Positions 26,429 to 35,815 of a stretch of DNA of 64,000 bases are shown here, one piece after another. The translations under genes and the position numbers were made by a program. The stretch is from Streptomyces sp. NBC_00094 (lineage in GTDB: Bacteria; Actinomycetota; Actinomycetes; Streptomycetales; Streptomycetaceae), in NCBI RefSeq assembly GCF_026343125.1, contig NZ_JAPEMB010000001.1, positions 4,717,501 to 4,781,500 on the forward strand, written 5' to 3'. The notes beneath the pieces were generated by a model. The model was not told the origin of the DNA. It saw nothing but the letters and a program-made list of their open reading frames with translations, and ran no database searches. Numbering within the stretch: position 1 is the stretch's first letter; every line of letters starts with the position of its first letter.

Positions 26429-27786
26429 ACACCCTCCTCGCCGCCGAAGACCTGTCCATGTTCGGCACGGACCCCTGGTGGCTCGTCCTGATCAAGGCCG
26501 TCTTCTGCTTCGCCTTCCTGATGGTCACCGTGCTCTTCTCCATCGTGTGGGAGCGCAAGGTCGTCGCCTGGATGCAGCTGCGCATCGGCCCCAACCGGCA
26601 CGGCCCCTGGGGCATGCTCCAGTCCCTCGCGGACGGCATCAAGCTGATGCTGAAAGAGGACCTGATCGTCAAGAAGGCCGACAAGGTCGTCTACGTCCTC
26701 GCCCCGATCATCGCCGCGATCCCGGCGTTCATGGCGATCGCCGTGATCCCCTTCGGCCCCGCCGGCAACGAGGTGTCGATCTTCGGCCACCGCACGGCGA
26801 TGCAGCTCACCGACCTGCCGATCGCGATGCTGTACGTCCTCGCGGTCGCCTCCGTCGGCATCTACGGCATCGTCCTCGCGGGCTGGTCCTCCGGCTCCAC
26901 GTACCCGCTCCTCGGCGGCCTGCGGTCCTGCGCGCAGATGATCTCGTACGAGATCGCCATGGGCGCGGCCTTCGCCTCCGTCTTCCTCTACTCCGGGTCG
27001 ATGTCGACCTCGGCGATCGTCGAGGCGCAGGCGGACCGCTGGTTCGTCATCCTGCTGCCGGTCTCGTTCATCATCTACATCGTCACGATGGTCGGCGAGA
27101 CCAACCGCGCCCCCTTCGACATGCCGGAGTCCGAGGGCGACCTCGTCGGCGGCTTCAACACCGAGTACTCGTCCATCAAGTTCGCGATGTTCATGCTCGC
27201 CGAGTACGTGAACATGGTGACGGTCTCGGCCGTGTCGGTGACGCTCTTCCTGGGCGGCTGGCGGGCCCCGTACCCGGTCTCCACCTTCTGGGAGGGCGCG
27301 AACCACGGCTGGTGGCCGATGCTCTGGTTCGTCCTCAAGGTGCAGCTGCTCCTCTTCTTCTTCATCTGGCTCCGCGGCACCCTGCCCCGCGTCCGCTACG
27401 ACCAGTTGATGAAGCTCGGGTGGAAGGTCCTCATCCCGGTCTCCGTGGTCTGGCTCATGCTCGTCGCCACCGTCCGGGCGCTGCGGAACGAGAACATCGC
27501 CTTCAGCAACATCGTCCTGTACGTGGCGGGGGCCGTCCTCGGACTGCTGCTGCTCTCCTTCGTCTTCGACGCGTTCCGCGACAGGAAGGCGAGGGCCGAG
27601 GCCGAGGCCCCCGAAAGCGCGCGCGCCTTCGACCCGATGGCCGGCGGCTTCCCCGTACCGCCCAAGCCCGGACAGTCCCTGCCGCCCGTGCCGCGGCGCA
27701 GGCCGCGGCACGACAAGGACCTCGTCGTCAGTGGCGCCTCCGACGCCGCCGCGGCGAGTGAGCGAAAGGAGACGGACGGTGTCTGA
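26425..27786 (+). CDS. nuoH: NuoH, complex I quinone-site membrane subunit
   Basis: 453 residues with about eight membrane helices; E. coli NuoH has about 325, and the surplus is a charged, Pro-rich C-terminal tail after about residue 385 (for example PPVPRRRPRHDKDL). Conserved loops include WERKVVAWMQLRIGPNRHGP and ETNRAPFDMPESEGDLVGGF, which line the quinone channel. ATGA overlap with nuoG; its end overlaps nuoI by 8 nt. The tail is typical of actinobacteria and of unknown role. Confidence 0.96.
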   Translation: MNTLLAAEDLSMFGTDPWWLVLIKAVFCFAFLMVTVLFSIVWERKVVAWMQLRIGPNRHGPWGMLQSLADGIKLMLKEDLIVKKADKVVYVLAPIIAAIPAFMAIAVIPFGPAGNEVSIFGHRTAMQLTDLPIAMLYVLAVASVGIYGIVLAGWSSGSTYPLLGGLRSCAQMISYEIAMGAAFASVFLYSGSMSTSAIVEAQADRWFVILLPVSFIIYIVTMVGETNRAPFDMPESEGDLVGGFNTEYSSIKFAMFMLAEYVNMVTVSAVSVTLFLGGWRAPYPVSTFWEGANHGWWPMLWFVLKVQLLLFFFIWLRGTLPRVRYDQLMKLGWKVLIPVSVVWLMLVATVRALRNENIAFSNIVLYVAGAVLGLLLLSFVFDAFRDRKARAEAEAPESARAFDPMAGGFPVPPKPGQSLPPVPRRRPRHDKDLVVSGASDAAAASERKETDGV

Positions 27787-28357
27787 CTTCCAGAATCCGG
27801 TGGCCGGCTTCGGCGTGACCTTCAAGGCCATGTTCAAGAAGCGGCTGACCGAGCAGTACCCGGAGCAGCCGAAGACGACGGCGCCCCGCTTCCACGGTCG
27901 GCACCAGCTCAACCGTCACCCCGACGGCTTGGAGAAGTGCGTCGGCTGCGAGCTGTGCGCCTGGGCCTGTCCCGCCGACGCGATCTACGTCGAAGGCGCG
28001 GACAACACGGACGAGGAGCGCTACTCGCCCGGCGAGCGGTACGGCCGCGTCTACCAGATCAACTACGCCCGCTGCATCCTCTGCGGGCTGTGCATCGAGG
28101 CCTGCCCCACGCGCGCGCTGACGATGACCAACGAGTTCGAACTGGCCGACTCCTCCCGCGAGAACCTGATCTACACCAAGGAGCAGCTGCTCGCGGGCCT
28201 TGAGGACACCATGGTCGACACCCCGCACGCGATCTTCCCCGGCATGACCGAGCAGGACTACTACCAGGGTCTGGTCACCGAGGCCGCGCCGGGGACCGTC
28301 CCGCAGGTGGCCGTCTCCAAGGGCGAGAAGGGCGAGCCGGAGGGGGCGGACGCATGA
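27779..28357 (+). CDS. nuoI: NuoI, complex I two-[4Fe-4S] ferredoxin subunit
   Basis: 192 residues. Carries clusters N6a and N6b through two CxxCxxCxxxC motifs: Cys54, 57, 60, 64 and Cys99, 102, 105, 109. GTG at 27779 chosen since AAAGGAG is 8 nt upstream; it overlaps the nuoH end. Electrons pass from NuoG through it to NuoB. Confidence 0.96.
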   Translation: MSDFQNPVAGFGVTFKAMFKKRLTEQYPEQPKTTAPRFHGRHQLNRHPDGLEKCVGCELCAWACPADAIYVEGADNTDEERYSPGERYGRVYQINYARCILCGLCIEACPTRALTMTNEFELADSSRENLIYTKEQLLAGLEDTMVDTPHAIFPGMTEQDYYQGLVTEAAPGTVPQVAVSKGEKGEPEGADA

Positions 28358-29181
28358 GCGCGAACCTCGCGGCCTACGCCACATCCTCGGGTGAGGCCTT
28401 CCAGTTCTGGGTCCTCGGCACCGTCGCCGTCGTCGGCGCCCTCGCCACGATCCTGATGAGGAAGGCCATGCACAGCGCGCTGTCGCTGGCCGGCACGATG
28501 ATCGTCCTGGCGGTCTTCTACCTCGCCAACGGCGCGTACTTCCTCGGCATCGTCCAGATCGTCGTCTACACCGGCGCGATCATGATGCTCTTCCTCTTCA
28601 TCGTCATGCTGGTCGGTGTCACGGCCGCGGACTCGCTGAAGGAGACCATCAAGGGGCAGCGTTGGTGGGCCGCGGCCTGCGGCCTCGGCTTCGGCGTCCT
28701 GCTGGTCGCCGGCATCGGCCAGGCCTCGCTCACCGAGTTCAACGGCCTCGGTGCGGCCAACTCGGCGCACGGCGGGAACGTCGAGGGCCTCGCCGCCCTC
28801 ATCTTCACCAAGTACGTCTTCGCCTTCGAGATCACCGGCGCGCTCCTCATCACCGCCGCCGTCGGCGCGATGGTGCTCACCCACCGCGAGCGCACCGACC
28901 GGGCCCGCACCCAGCGCGAGCTCGCCGAGCAGCGCGTCCGCGAGGGCGTGCACCTGCCGCCGCTGCCCGCGCCCGGCGTCTACGCCCGGCACAACGCGGT
29001 GGACGTCGCCGGTCTGCTGCCCGACGGCACCCCGTCGGAGCTCACCGTCATGCAGACCCTGCGCAAGCGGGGCCAGATCCGGGACGTGTCCAGCGAGGCG
29101 CTGGCCGACCTCAAGGCCCTGGAGCAGCGCTCCGAGGAGCGGCTCGGCCGCGACCGGGACGAAGAGGAGGCCACCCGGTGA
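28354..29181 (+). CDS. nuoJ: NuoJ, complex I membrane subunit
   Basis: 275 residues, about five helices in the first 175, then a charged cytoplasmic tail of about 100 residues (starting RERTDRARTQRELAEQ) absent from E. coli NuoJ (184 residues). Contains the conserved helix segment FLGIVQIVVYTGAIMMLFLF. ATGA overlap with nuoI. Part of the proton-translocating membrane arm. Confidence 0.94.
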   Translation: MSANLAAYATSSGEAFQFWVLGTVAVVGALATILMRKAMHSALSLAGTMIVLAVFYLANGAYFLGIVQIVVYTGAIMMLFLFIVMLVGVTAADSLKETIKGQRWWAAACGLGFGVLLVAGIGQASLTEFNGLGAANSAHGGNVEGLAALIFTKYVFAFEITGALLITAAVGAMVLTHRERTDRARTQRELAEQRVREGVHLPPLPAPGVYARHNAVDVAGLLPDGTPSELTVMQTLRKRGQIRDVSSEALADLKALEQRSEERLGRDRDEEEATR

Positions 29182-29477
29182 ACCCCGTCAACTACCTGTA
29201 CCTCGCCGCCCTGTTGTTCACCATCGGTGCGGTGGGGGTGCTGATCCGGCGCAACGCGATCGTGGTCTTCATGTGCGTGGAGCTGATGCTCAACGCCTGC
29301 AACCTCGCGTTCGTCACCTTCTCCCGCATGCACGGCAACCTCGACGGCCAGATCATCGCGTTCTTCACGATGGTCGTCGCCGCCGCGGAGGTCGTCGTCG
29401 GGCTCGCGATCATCGTGTCCGTCTTCCGTGCCCGCCACTCGGCCTCGGTCGACGACGCCAGCCTGATGAAGCTGTGA
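29178..29477 (+). CDS. nuoK: NuoK, complex I membrane subunit
   Basis: 99 residues, three helices, normal length. Conserved membrane glutamates lie in FMCVELMLNACNLAFV and AAAEVVVGLAIIV. GTG start overlaps the nuoJ stop by 4 nt. Antiporter-like half-channel component. Confidence 0.95.
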   Translation: MNPVNYLYLAALLFTIGAVGVLIRRNAIVVFMCVELMLNACNLAFVTFSRMHGNLDGQIIAFFTMVVAAAEVVVGLAIIVSVFRARHSASVDDASLMKL

Positions 29478-29488
29478 GGGGCTGACCC

Positions 29489-31384
29489 GTGGAAAATCTC
29501 ATTGCGCTGCTCGTCGGGGCACCCTTGCTCGGCGCGGCTGTCCTGCTCTGCGGCGGACGGCGGCTCGACAAGACCGGGCACTGGCTCGGCACCCTGCTCG
29601 CGGCCGTCTCCTTCGCCATCGGCCTGGCGCTCTTCGCCGACATGCTCGGCAAGAGCGCCGACGACCGGGCGCTGCACCAGCGGCTGTTCACCTGGATCCC
29701 GGTGGAGGGCTTCCAGGCGGACTTCGCCTTCCAGCTCGACCAGCTGTCGATGACCTTCGTCCTGCTGATCAGCGGGGTCGGCACGCTCATCCACGTGTAC
29801 TCCATCGGTTACATGGAGCACGACGAGCGCCGCCGCCGGTTCTTCGGCTACCTCAACCTGTTCGTCGCGGCGATGCTCCTGCTGGTCCTCGCCGACAACT
29901 ACCTGCTCCTGTACTTCGGCTGGGAGGGCGTCGGCCTCGCCTCGTACCTCCTGATCGGGTTCTGGCAGCACAAGCCCAGCGCGGCGACCGCCGCGAAGAA
30001 GGCCTTCCTGGTCAACCGGGTCGGCGACATGGGCCTGTCGATCGCCATCATGATCATGTTCACCACCTTCGGGACCTTCGCCTTCGGGCCGGTCCTGGCG
30101 GCGACCGGCCAGGCCTCCGAGGGCACGGCGACCGCGATCGGTCTGATGCTGCTCCTCGCGGCCTGCGGCAAGTCGGCCCAGGTGCCGCTGCAGTCCTGGC
30201 TCGGGGACGCGATGGAGGGCCCGACCCCGGTCTCGGCCCTCATCCACGCGGCCACGATGGTGACCGCCGGCGTCTACCTGATCGTCCGCTCCGCCGACAT
30301 CTTCAACGCGGCGCCGGACGCGCAGCTCGTCGTCACCGTCGTCGGCGGGGTCACGCTCCTCTTCGGTGCGATCGTCGGTTGCGCCAAGGACGACATCAAG
30401 AAGGCGCTCGCCGGTTCGACGATGTCGCAGATCGGCTACATGATCCTGGCGGCCGGTCTCGGCCCCATCGGATACGTCTTCGCGATCATGCACCTGGTGA
30501 CGCACGGCTTCTTCAAGGCCGGGCTCTTCCTCGGCGCGGGTTCGGTCATGCACGGCATGAACGACGAGGTCGACATGCGGAGGTACGGCGGCCTGCGGAA
30601 GTACATGCCGGTCACCTTCGTGACCTTCGGTCTCGGCTACCTCGCGATCATCGGCTTCCCCGGTCTGTCCGGCTTCTTCTCCAAGGACAAGATCATCGAG
30701 GCGGCCTTCGCGAAGGGCGGCACCGAGGGCTGGATCCTCGGCGCGGTCACCCTCCTCGGCGCGGCCATCACCGCGTACTACATGACCCGCGTGATGCTGA
30801 TGACCTTCTTCGGCGAGAAGCGCTGGCAGCCCGACGCGGAGGGGAACGACCCGCACCCGCACGAGTCGCCCAGGTCCATGACGATCCCGATGATCCTGCT
30901 GGCCGTCGGCTCGGTCTTCGCGGGCGGGTTCTTCAGCATCGGCGACCGGTTCGTGAGCTGGCTGGAGCCCGTCACCGGCTTCGAGCACGGCCACCCGCCG
31001 ATCAGCGCCGCGGCCGTCACCACCGCCACCGTCGCCGTCATGGTGATCGGCGTCGGCGTCGCCTACCTCCAGTACGGGCGCAGGCCCGTCCCGGTGGTCG
31101 CCCCGCGCGGCTCGCTCCTCACCCGGGCCGCCCGCCGCGACCTGCTCCAGGACGACTTCAACCACGCCGTCTTCGTCACGGGCGGCACGCACCTCACCCG
31201 CTCGCTCGTCTACGTCGACCACTCCCTGGTCGACGGCGTCGTCAACGGCACCGCGGCGTCGGTCGGCGGACTCTCCGGCCGACTGCGCAAGCTCCAGAAC
31301 GGCTACGCCCGCACGTACGCGGTCTCCATGTTCGGAGGTACTGCGGTGCTGATCGCCGCGACCCTGCTGATGAGGGCGGTGTAA
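29489..31384 (+). CDS. nuoL: NuoL, complex I antiporter-like subunit
   Basis: 631 residues with about 16 helices, GTG start 11 bp after nuoK. Distal proton pump; key features seen are YFGWEGVGLASYLLIGFW, PLQSWLGDAMEGPTPVSALIHAATMVTAG and DDIKKALAGSTMSQIGYM, which hold the channel Glu, Lys and His residues. A long lateral C-terminal helix is expected in the last 100 residues. Confidence 0.96.
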   Translation: MENLIALLVGAPLLGAAVLLCGGRRLDKTGHWLGTLLAAVSFAIGLALFADMLGKSADDRALHQRLFTWIPVEGFQADFAFQLDQLSMTFVLLISGVGTLIHVYSIGYMEHDERRRRFFGYLNLFVAAMLLLVLADNYLLLYFGWEGVGLASYLLIGFWQHKPSAATAAKKAFLVNRVGDMGLSIAIMIMFTTFGTFAFGPVLAATGQASEGTATAIGLMLLLAACGKSAQVPLQSWLGDAMEGPTPVSALIHAATMVTAGVYLIVRSADIFNAAPDAQLVVTVVGGVTLLFGAIVGCAKDDIKKALAGSTMSQIGYMILAAGLGPIGYVFAIMHLVTHGFFKAGLFLGAGSVMHGMNDEVDMRRYGGLRKYMPVTFVTFGLGYLAIIGFPGLSGFFSKDKIIEAAFAKGGTEGWILGAVTLLGAAITAYYMTRVMLMTFFGEKRWQPDAEGNDPHPHESPRSMTIPMILLAVGSVFAGGFFSIGDRFVSWLEPVTGFEHGHPPISAAAVTTATVAVMVIGVGVAYLQYGRRPVPVVAPRGSLLTRAARRDLLQDDFNHAVFVTGGTHLTRSLVYVDHSLVDGVVNGTAASVGGLSGRLRKLQNGYARTYAVSMFGGTAVLIAATLLMRAV

Positions 31385-31389
31385 CTCCC

Positions 31390-32970
31390 ATGTCCTTCCC
31401 GCTCCTTACGCTGACGGCAGCGGTGCCGGCGGTCGGTGCGATCCTCACCGCCGCCGTCCCCGCCGCCCGTCGCACCGCCGCCAAGTGGCTGGCGCTGCTC
31501 GTCTCGCTCGCCACGCTGGTGCTCGCCGCCGTCGTCTTCGTACGGTTCGAGCCCGGCGGCGAGCGGTACCAGCTGACCGAGTCCCACGCCTGGATCAAGG
31601 ACTTCGGGGTCCGCTACGAACTCGGCGTGGACGGCATCGGGGTGGCGCTCATCGCGCTCACCGCGCTGCTGATCCCCTTCATCGTCCTGGCGGGCTGGCA
31701 CGACGCCGACCCCCTGGAGACGCACTCCTCGCGCTGGCGTCCGACCCAGGGCTTCTTCGCCCTGATCCTCATGGTCGAGGCGATGGTGATCCTCTCCTTC
31801 GAGGCCACCGACGTCTTCCTCTTCTACGTCCTGTTCGAAGCCATGCTCATCCCGATGTACTTCCTCATCGGCGGCTTCGGCGACCGGGCGCACGCGGGCT
31901 CCGACGAGAACGCGGCGGCCCAGCGCTCGTACGCGGCGGTCAAGTTCCTGCTCTACAACCTGGTCGGCGGCCTCATCATGCTGGCCGCGGTCATCGGGCT
32001 CTACGTGGTCGCGGGGAACTTCTCGCTCACCGAGATCGCCGAGGCCAGGGCCAACGGCTCGCTGGAGATGGCGACCAACACCGAGCGGCTGCTCTTCCTC
32101 GGCTTCTTCTTCGCCTTCGCGGTGAAGGCGCCGCTCTGGCCGCTGCACACGTGGCTGCCGAACGCGATGGGGGAGGCGACCGCCCCGGTCGCCGTCCTCA
32201 TCACCGCCGTCGTCGACAAGGTCGGCACCTTCGCGATGCTCCGCTTCTGCCTCGGGCTCTTCCCCGAGGCCTCGAAGTGGGCCACCCCGGCGATCATCGT
32301 GCTCGCCCTCATCAGCATCGTGTACGGGGCGCTGCTCGCCGTCGGCCAGCGGGACATCAAGCGACTCGTCGCCTACGCGTCGATCTCGCACTTCGGCTTC
32401 ATCATCCTGGGCATCTTCGCGATGACCACCCAGGGCCAGTCCGGTGCCACGCTCTACATGGTCAACCACGGCATCTCGACGGCCGCGCTGATGCTCGTCG
32501 CCGGCTTCCTGATCTCCCGGCGCGGCTCGCGGCTCATCGCCGACTACGGCGGTGTGCAGAAGGTCGCCCCGGTGCTCGCCGGCACCTTCCTGATCGGCGG
32601 CCTCGCGACCCTGTCGCTGCCCGGACTCGCCCCGTTCGTCAGCGAGTTCCTGGTCCTGGTCGGCACCTACGCCCGGTACCCGGTGGCCGGCATCATCGCC
32701 ACCACCGGCATCGTCCTCGCCGCGCTCTACGTCCTCGTCCTGTACCAGCGGACGATGACCGGACCGGTGAAGGAGGAGGTGCGGGGGCTGCCGGACCTGC
32801 GGGTGCGTGAACTGGCGGTGGTCGTCCCGCTGATCGCCGTCCTGATCTTCCTCGGTGTCTTCCCGAAGCCGTTGACGGACGTCGTCAACCCGGCGGTGGA
32901 GCACACCATGTCCGACGTCCAGCAGAAGGACCCCCAGCCCACCGTGCCCAACGTGGAGGCCGCCCAGTGA
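31390..32970 (+). CDS. nuoM: NuoM, complex I antiporter-like subunit
   Basis: 526 residues, about 14 helices; ATG 5 bp after the nuoL stop. Proton-pumping subunit. Motifs FYVLFEAMLIPMYFLIG, PLHTWLPNAMGEATAPVAVL and RDIKRLVAYASISHFGFI match the family. Ends in a short polar tail and overlaps nuoN by 4 nt. Confidence 0.96.
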   Translation: MSFPLLTLTAAVPAVGAILTAAVPAARRTAAKWLALLVSLATLVLAAVVFVRFEPGGERYQLTESHAWIKDFGVRYELGVDGIGVALIALTALLIPFIVLAGWHDADPLETHSSRWRPTQGFFALILMVEAMVILSFEATDVFLFYVLFEAMLIPMYFLIGGFGDRAHAGSDENAAAQRSYAAVKFLLYNLVGGLIMLAAVIGLYVVAGNFSLTEIAEARANGSLEMATNTERLLFLGFFFAFAVKAPLWPLHTWLPNAMGEATAPVAVLITAVVDKVGTFAMLRFCLGLFPEASKWATPAIIVLALISIVYGALLAVGQRDIKRLVAYASISHFGFIILGIFAMTTQGQSGATLYMVNHGISTAALMLVAGFLISRRGSRLIADYGGVQKVAPVLAGTFLIGGLATLSLPGLAPFVSEFLVLVGTYARYPVAGIIATTGIVLAALYVLVLYQRTMTGPVKEEVRGLPDLRVRELAVVVPLIAVLIFLGVFPKPLTDVVNPAVEHTMSDVQQKDPQPTVPNVEAAQ

Positions 32971-34619
32971 GTACAACGGCTGTCCACAGCCTGTGGACGA
33001 CAGCGGCGGTCGAGCCGCTGAACAAGATCCCGGCACCGCACATCGAGTACGCGCAGCTCTCGCCCGTACTCATCGTGCTCACCGCGGCGATCCTCAGCGT
33101 CCTCGTCGAGGCCTTCGTGCCCCGCAAGGGTCGCTACCTGGGCCAGGTCTTCCTCTCCGTCCTCGGTCTCGCCGCCGCCTTCGCCGCCGTCGTCGGCCTG
33201 GCGGCCGGCGGCTACGGCACGACCAAGGCGCAGATCGCGGCCATGGGTGCGATCGCCGTCGACGGGCCCGCCCTCTTCCTCCAGGGCACCATTCTCCTCG
33301 CCTCGATCGTCGCGATCTTCACCTTCGCCGAGCGCAGGCTCGACCCGGCCGACCACGGCCACAAGGTCGACTCCTTCGCCGCCGAGGCCGCCGCGGTCCC
33401 CGGCAGCGAGCAGGAGAGGGCGGCCGTCAAGGCCGGCTTCACCACCACCGAGGTCTTCCCGCTCGCGCTCTTCGCGATCGCCGGCATGCTGGTCTTCCCC
33501 GCGGCCAACGACCTCCTGACGCTCTTCGTCGCCCTGGAGGTCTTCTCCCTCCCGCTGTACCTGCTCTGCGCCGTCGCCCGCCGCAAGCGGCTGATGTCGC
33601 AGGAGGCGGCCGTCAAGTACTTCCTGCTCGGCGCCTTCTCCTCGGCCTTCCTGCTCTTCGGGATCGCCCTGCTCTACGGCTACGCGGGCTCCGTCTCGTA
33701 CGCGACGATCGCCCGGGTCGTCGACGGCGCGGTCGTCTCCGTCGACCCGGCGCTCGCCGACACCATGGGCAACGACGCCCTGCTGCTCATCGGCTTCGCC
33801 CTGGTCCTCGCGGGGCTCCTCTTCAAGGTCGGCGCCGTGCCGTTCCACATGTGGACCCCGGACGTCTACCAGGGCGCCCCGACCCCGGTCACCGGCTTCA
33901 TGGCCGCCGCGACCAAGGTCGCCGCGTTCGGCGCGCTGCTCCGCCTGCTGTACGTGGTGCTGCCGGGCCTCACCTGGGACTGGCGGCCGGTCATGTGGGG
34001 CGTCGCGATCGTCACCATGCTGGGCGGTGCGATCGTCGCCATCACCCAGACCGACATCAAGCGGCTCCTGGCCTACTCGTCCATCGCGCACGCCGGGTTC
34101 CTGCTGGCCGGTGTCATCGCCGCCACCCCCGAGGGCGTCTCGTCCGTCCTCTTCTACCTGGGGGCGTACTCCTTCGTGACGATCGGTGCGTTCGCCGTCG
34201 TCACCCTGGTCCGGGACGCGGGCGGCGAGGCCACCCACCTGTCCAAGTGGGCCGGTCTCGGGCGTCGTTCGCCGCTCGTCGCGGCGGTCTTCGCGGTCTT
34301 CCTGCTCGCCTTCGCCGGCATCCCGCTGACCTCCGGCTTCTCCGGGAAGTTCGCGGTCTTCAAGGCGGCGGCGGACGGCGGCGCGGGCGCGCTCGTCGTG
34401 GTCGGCGTGCTCTCCTCGGCGATCGCCGCCTTCTTCTACATCCGGGTGATCGTGCTGATGTTCTTCAGCGAGCCGAAGGCGGACGGCCCCACGGTCGCCG
34501 TGCCCTCGGCGCTGACGACGCTCACCATCACGGCGGGCGTGGTCGTCACGCTGGTGCTCGGCGTCGCGCCGCAGTACTTCCTGGACCTGGCGAACCAGGC
34601 GAGCGTCTTCGTCCGGTAG
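32967..34619 (+). CDS. nuoN: NuoN, complex I antiporter-like subunit
   Basis: 550 residues, about 14 helices; longer than E. coli NuoN (485) because of a polar loop around residues 125-155. GTG start in a GTGA overlap. Motifs FVALEVFSLPLYLLCA, PFHMWTPDVYQGAPTPVTGF and TDIKRLLAYSSIAHAGFL are present. Last gene of the operon; a 15-bp terminator hairpin follows. Confidence 0.96.
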   Translation: MSTTAVHSLWTTAAVEPLNKIPAPHIEYAQLSPVLIVLTAAILSVLVEAFVPRKGRYLGQVFLSVLGLAAAFAAVVGLAAGGYGTTKAQIAAMGAIAVDGPALFLQGTILLASIVAIFTFAERRLDPADHGHKVDSFAAEAAAVPGSEQERAAVKAGFTTTEVFPLALFAIAGMLVFPAANDLLTLFVALEVFSLPLYLLCAVARRKRLMSQEAAVKYFLLGAFSSAFLLFGIALLYGYAGSVSYATIARVVDGAVVSVDPALADTMGNDALLLIGFALVLAGLLFKVGAVPFHMWTPDVYQGAPTPVTGFMAAATKVAAFGALLRLLYVVLPGLTWDWRPVMWGVAIVTMLGGAIVAITQTDIKRLLAYSSIAHAGFLLAGVIAATPEGVSSVLFYLGAYSFVTIGAFAVVTLVRDAGGEATHLSKWAGLGRRSPLVAAVFAVFLLAFAGIPLTSGFSGKFAVFKAAADGGAGALVVVGVLSSAIAAFFYIRVIVLMFFSEPKADGPTVAVPSALTTLTITAGVVVTLVLGVAPQYFLDLANQASVFVR

Positions 34620-34634
34620 GCGTCACCGCGCAGG

Positions 34635-34667
34635 GAGGGGCCCGGCTCGCTTCGAGCCGGGCCCCTC
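34635..34667 (+). terminator. Terminator of the nuoA-N operon
   Basis: Perfect 15-bp stem (34635-34649 with 34653-34667) and a 3-nt loop, 16 nt past the nuoN stop. Confidence 0.9.
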
Positions 34668-34766
34668 GCGTGTGGTCGGGGGAGCTTCACCCTCGGGTCG
34701 CAGCGGCGAAGGCCCGCAGGAGGGGGTGACGCATCGGAGGTGCCCGTGGCATCGTGGAAACCCCCG

Positions 34767-34782
34767 AATGGTCTGTACCAAT
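34767..34782. promoter_or_regulatory. DasR-like operator before the AraC gene
   Basis: AATGGTCTGTACCAAT fits the DasR element ANTGGTCTAGACCANT at all defined positions except the central AG, which is GT. It ends 20 bp before the AraC-family start. DasR is the GlcNAc-6-phosphate-responsive GntR repressor of chitin and aminosugar genes in Streptomyces. Confidence 0.55.
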
Positions 34783-34802
34783 CACCGGGAGAGAGGGCCA
34801 CG

Positions 34803-35738
34803 ATGCGCGGCACGACCGTCTTACCGGGCACTCCCTGCGCCGCCCCCCGGGCGGGCGACCCACCCGTCCACCGCCTGGAGGTGCGCCTGCCCGACGAGGT
34901 GCCGTTCGCCGCCGGGACCTTCGACGCCGTCGGCCCCCTCTCCAGGGCCGCCTTCCCGCACCGCCACACCTTCTACGAGGTCGTGCACGTGACCGCCGGG
35001 ACCGGCACCCACGTCGTCGACCTGGCCCGCTGGGAGCTGCGCCCGCCCCATCTCGCCGTGATCGTGCCCGGACAGGTCCACCACTGGGAGGACGTCCGGG
35101 ACCTCGACGGCACCGTCGTCCTCTTCACCGAGGACTTCCTCCTCGACCACCCCGGCGACCGCGAGCTGCTGCGCCGCCTCGGCGAGCGCCCCTGGCTCAC
35201 CCTCGACGCGCCCACCCACGCCCGTACCGCCCGCCTGATGGCCGAACTCGCCGAGGAGTACGGGCACGGGGCCGCCGGCTTCGCGACCGTCCTGCGCTCC
35301 CTGTTGCGGGTCCTCCTCGTCCGTACGGCGCGGCTGCCCGGCGCCGTCGAGCCGCCGGCCGGCCGGGCGGGTGCCGTCGCCGAGGAGTTCGCCCGGCTCG
35401 TCGCCCGTGCCGGCGCGGACCGGTGGGCGGCGGCCCGGTCCGTACGGGAGTGCGCCGGGCGGATCGGGGTCACCCCCGGCCACCTCACCGAGGCCGTACG
35501 GGCCGCAACCGGCCGCACCCCCGGCGCGCTGCTCCGCGAGGCCCGCACCCGCGAGGCCCAACGACTCCTCGTGGGAACGGAGCTGTCGATCCGTCAGGTC
35601 GCCGACCGGGTCGGCTTCGACGACCCCGCGTACTTCTGCCGCTTCTTCCGCCGCGAGACGGGACGTAGCCCGGGGGACTTCCGAAAACACCACGACCGCC
35701 GTGTTCCGTCCCTCGAAGGCGACGGCGTGCCCGCCTAG
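34803..35738 (+). CDS. AraC-family transcription regulator with cupin sensor
   Basis: 311 residues from ATG at 34803 (GGGAGAGAGGG upstream). N-terminal cupin-type ligand domain with AFPHRHTFYEVVHVTAG at about 51-67; C-terminal double helix-turn-helix with GVTPGHLTEAVRAATGRTPGALLREAR and LSIRQVADRVGFDDPAYFCRFFRRETGRSPGDFR. Typical ligand-responsive activator. The dioxygenase gene lies 77 bp downstream on the same strand, so it is the likely target. A longer frame from 34740 would include the operator-like site and is not favoured. Confidence 0.87.
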   Translation: MRGTTVLPGTPCAAPRAGDPPVHRLEVRLPDEVPFAAGTFDAVGPLSRAAFPHRHTFYEVVHVTAGTGTHVVDLARWELRPPHLAVIVPGQVHHWEDVRDLDGTVVLFTEDFLLDHPGDRELLRRLGERPWLTLDAPTHARTARLMAELAEEYGHGAAGFATVLRSLLRVLLVRTARLPGAVEPPAGRAGAVAEEFARLVARAGADRWAAARSVRECAGRIGVTPGHLTEAVRAATGRTPGALLREARTREAQRLLVGTELSIRQVADRVGFDDPAYFCRFFRRETGRSPGDFRKHHDRRVPSLEGDGVPA

Positions 35739-35815
35739 GTTCGTTGCGACCCCAGGAGGTGTCCGGCGGATCGGGGTCGGGCGCCGCCCAGCCATCCCGG
35801 CACGAGGAGCAGGCA

